A stretch of 6,781 nucleotides of DNA from the NCBI GenBank assembly GCA_021839785.1, contig JAKCAB010000557.1:1-6781 (forward strand), given 5' to 3'. Made by a program: the position numbers and the translations under genes. The DNA is from a bacterium. Lineage in GTDB: Bacteria > Verrucomicrobiota > Verrucomicrobiae > Limisphaerales > J093. Numbering within the stretch: the stretch's first letter is position 1; every line of letters starts with the position of its first letter. This document shows positions 5,781 to 6,781 of this stretch, piece after piece. Under the pieces are notes generated by a model. That model saw only the letters and a program-made list of their open reading frames with translations, searched no databases and was not told the DNA's origin.

Positions 5781-6781
5781 ATGCGCGCCAAACTCTGGAT
5801 TCCGGCCCTGGGAATCGTCATTTCTTGCCTTGCCGCGGCCCGCGCCGCCGCTGCCGAGCCGTCCGCAACCAACCCGACCGTCGCCGCTTCCGGCCTGCCA
5901 GAGTCGGTCGATCTCCGCCCCGCGTTTGCCGGCTGGAATCTGACGCCACGCCTCCAGGGCGGACGGCCGACCTGCTCGGCTTTCACCGTGACCGTTGCGT
6001 TGGAATACGCCGTCGCCAAACGCCAGGGCCACGGCACGCGGCTGAGCGTGGAGTTCTTGAACTGGTCGGCCAACCAGGTCTGCGGCGACTCGGCCGACGG
6101 CGGGTTCTTCTCGGACTTGTGGAAAGGCTTCGCGGCTTACGGCCTTTGCGCGGAAAGCGACATGCCTTACCAACCCGCTTTCAACACCAATGAACTGCCC
6201 AGTACGGCGGCGCTGGCGGATGCCCAGACACGACTCGGCCTGGGCCTGCGACTGCATTGGATCAAGGAATGGAACGTCAACACGGGTCTGACGGACGAGC
6301 ATTTGAAAGCGATCCGGCAGGCGCTCGCCGGCGGTTGGCCGGTCTGCGCCGGGCTGCGCTGGCCAAAGCAGGCTCGCTGGGAGAACGGCGTGCTCCAAAT
6401 GGCGTCACCGGACGCTGTCTATGATGGCCACAGCGTCTTGCTGGCCGGCTTTCGTACCGACGCCACCCAGCCCGGCGGTGGCCTCTTCATCTTCCGCAAC
6501 ACCGCGGGCGACGGACGCGATGGCCTCATGCCTTACGCTTACGCGCAGGCCTACATGAACGACGCGGCCTGGGTGGGCTTTGCGGCGCGCACCAACCAAC
6601 CCGCGGCGAGCGCGCCGACTTCCTGGCTATTCCGCGACCCGCTCGGTGCGCTGGCCGTGCCGCCCGTCGGCCGGAATCGCCGCATTTCCAGCAACGAGCA
6701 ACCGCAGTGGCACGACGCGAACCTCGACATGACGATGCTACCGCCCGGCAAGTCGCTCGAAATGCCGCTGCTCGAAGGCCC
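5781..6781 (+). CDS. Exported papain-like (C1) cysteine peptidase with a second, possibly DUF2961/GH172-like domain; cut by the right edge
   Basis: The visible 333 complete codons start with an export signal, MRAKLWIPALGIVISCLAAARA, followed by an Ala-rich stretch. The mature domain begins LPESVDLRP (39-47), as papain-type enzymes do. Gln59 and Cys65 in LQGGRPTCSAF keep the six-residue spacing of the papain oxyanion glutamine and nucleophile. His217 in YDGHSVLLAGF and Asn240 in FIFRNTAGDGRDG complete the triad. DGGFFSDLWKGFAAYGL (106-122) matches the C1 region after the active site. The tryptophan normally after the nucleophile is serine, and there is no room for an I29 inhibitory prodomain. 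After a linker (about 271-290), residues 300-334 (RRISSNEQ, then PPGKSLEMPLLEGP) resemble the opening of DUF2961/GH172 proteins; this second call is tentative. The start is fixed by the signal peptide, and no good ribosome-binding site precedes it. Secreted protein degradation is the likely role; the target is unknown. Confidence 0.85.
   Translation, partial: MRAKLWIPALGIVISCLAAARAAAAEPSATNPTVAASGLPESVDLRPAFAGWNLTPRLQGGRPTCSAFTVTVALEYAVAKRQGHGTRLSVEFLNWSANQVCGDSADGGFFSDLWKGFAAYGLCAESDMPYQPAFNTNELPSTAALADAQTRLGLGLRLHWIKEWNVNTGLTDEHLKAIRQALAGGWPVCAGLRWPKQARWENGVLQMASPDAVYDGHSVLLAGFRTDATQPGGGLFIFRNTAGDGRDGLMPYAYAQAYMNDAAWVGFAARTNQPAASAPTSWLFRDPLGALAVPPVGRNRRISSNEQPQWHDANLDMTMLPPGKSLEMPLLEG

Noticed and set aside
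4726..5943. 405-codon plus-strand frame
   Set aside because: It is antisense to GH2 and out of frame with the peptidase; its composition (many Arg, His, Pro, Gly) is that of a complementary-strand artefact.
4148..6073. 641-codon minus-strand frame overlapping the GH2 gene and the peptidase gene
   Set aside because: It is Arg/Gly/Ala-rich and low in complexity, lies in another frame of two genes with clear family motifs, and shows no domain.

Overview
The window looks like a piece of chromosome from a GC-rich, Gram-negative-type bacterium, most likely of the Verrucomicrobiota or a related PVC/FCB lineage. That placement is inference. It rests on a SecA with a long extra segment in its preprotein cross-linking region (as I recall from Bacteroidota and PVC proteins), on signal-peptide-bearing glycosidase and papain-like genes, and on strong GC bias at third codon positions, which opens long spurious frames on the opposite strand.

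Layout from left to right. Positions 1-1258 carry the N-terminal 419 residues of SecA on the minus strand, cut by the window edge. A 247-bp spacer separates it from a complete tRNA-Ala(GGC) gene with encoded CCA (1506-1581, minus), which has its own recognisable sigma70-type promoter. Further upstream is a compact 54-codon gene (1826-1990, minus). It is framed by a good Shine-Dalgarno sequence and a strong intrinsic terminator, and I do not recognise it. A 342-bp non-coding stretch (1991-2332) holds a cluster of related palindromic sites and a short hairpin. Next come a tRNA-dihydrouridine synthase gene (2333-3397) and a secreted glycoside hydrolase family 2 gene (3394-5592), both on the minus strand. 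They overlap by four bases (ATGA), so they probably form one operon transcribed from the glycosidase end. After a 188-bp divergent spacer, a plus-strand gene (5781 to the right edge) encodes an exported papain-like cysteine peptidase domain. It is followed by the beginning of a second domain that resembles the start of DUF2961/GH172 glycosidases.

Functionally the left half is housekeeping: protein export and translation. The right half combines carbohydrate and protein degradation at or outside the inner membrane, with a tRNA-modification gene placed behind the glycosidase. SecA drives export of signal-peptide proteins such as the two right-hand products, but nothing in the sequence indicates a specific link. 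The best candidates for something undescribed are the 54-residue basic protein with its upstream palindrome cluster, and the peptidase with an apparent glycosidase-like C-terminal fusion. I see no insertion sequence, CRISPR array, prophage gene or integrase.
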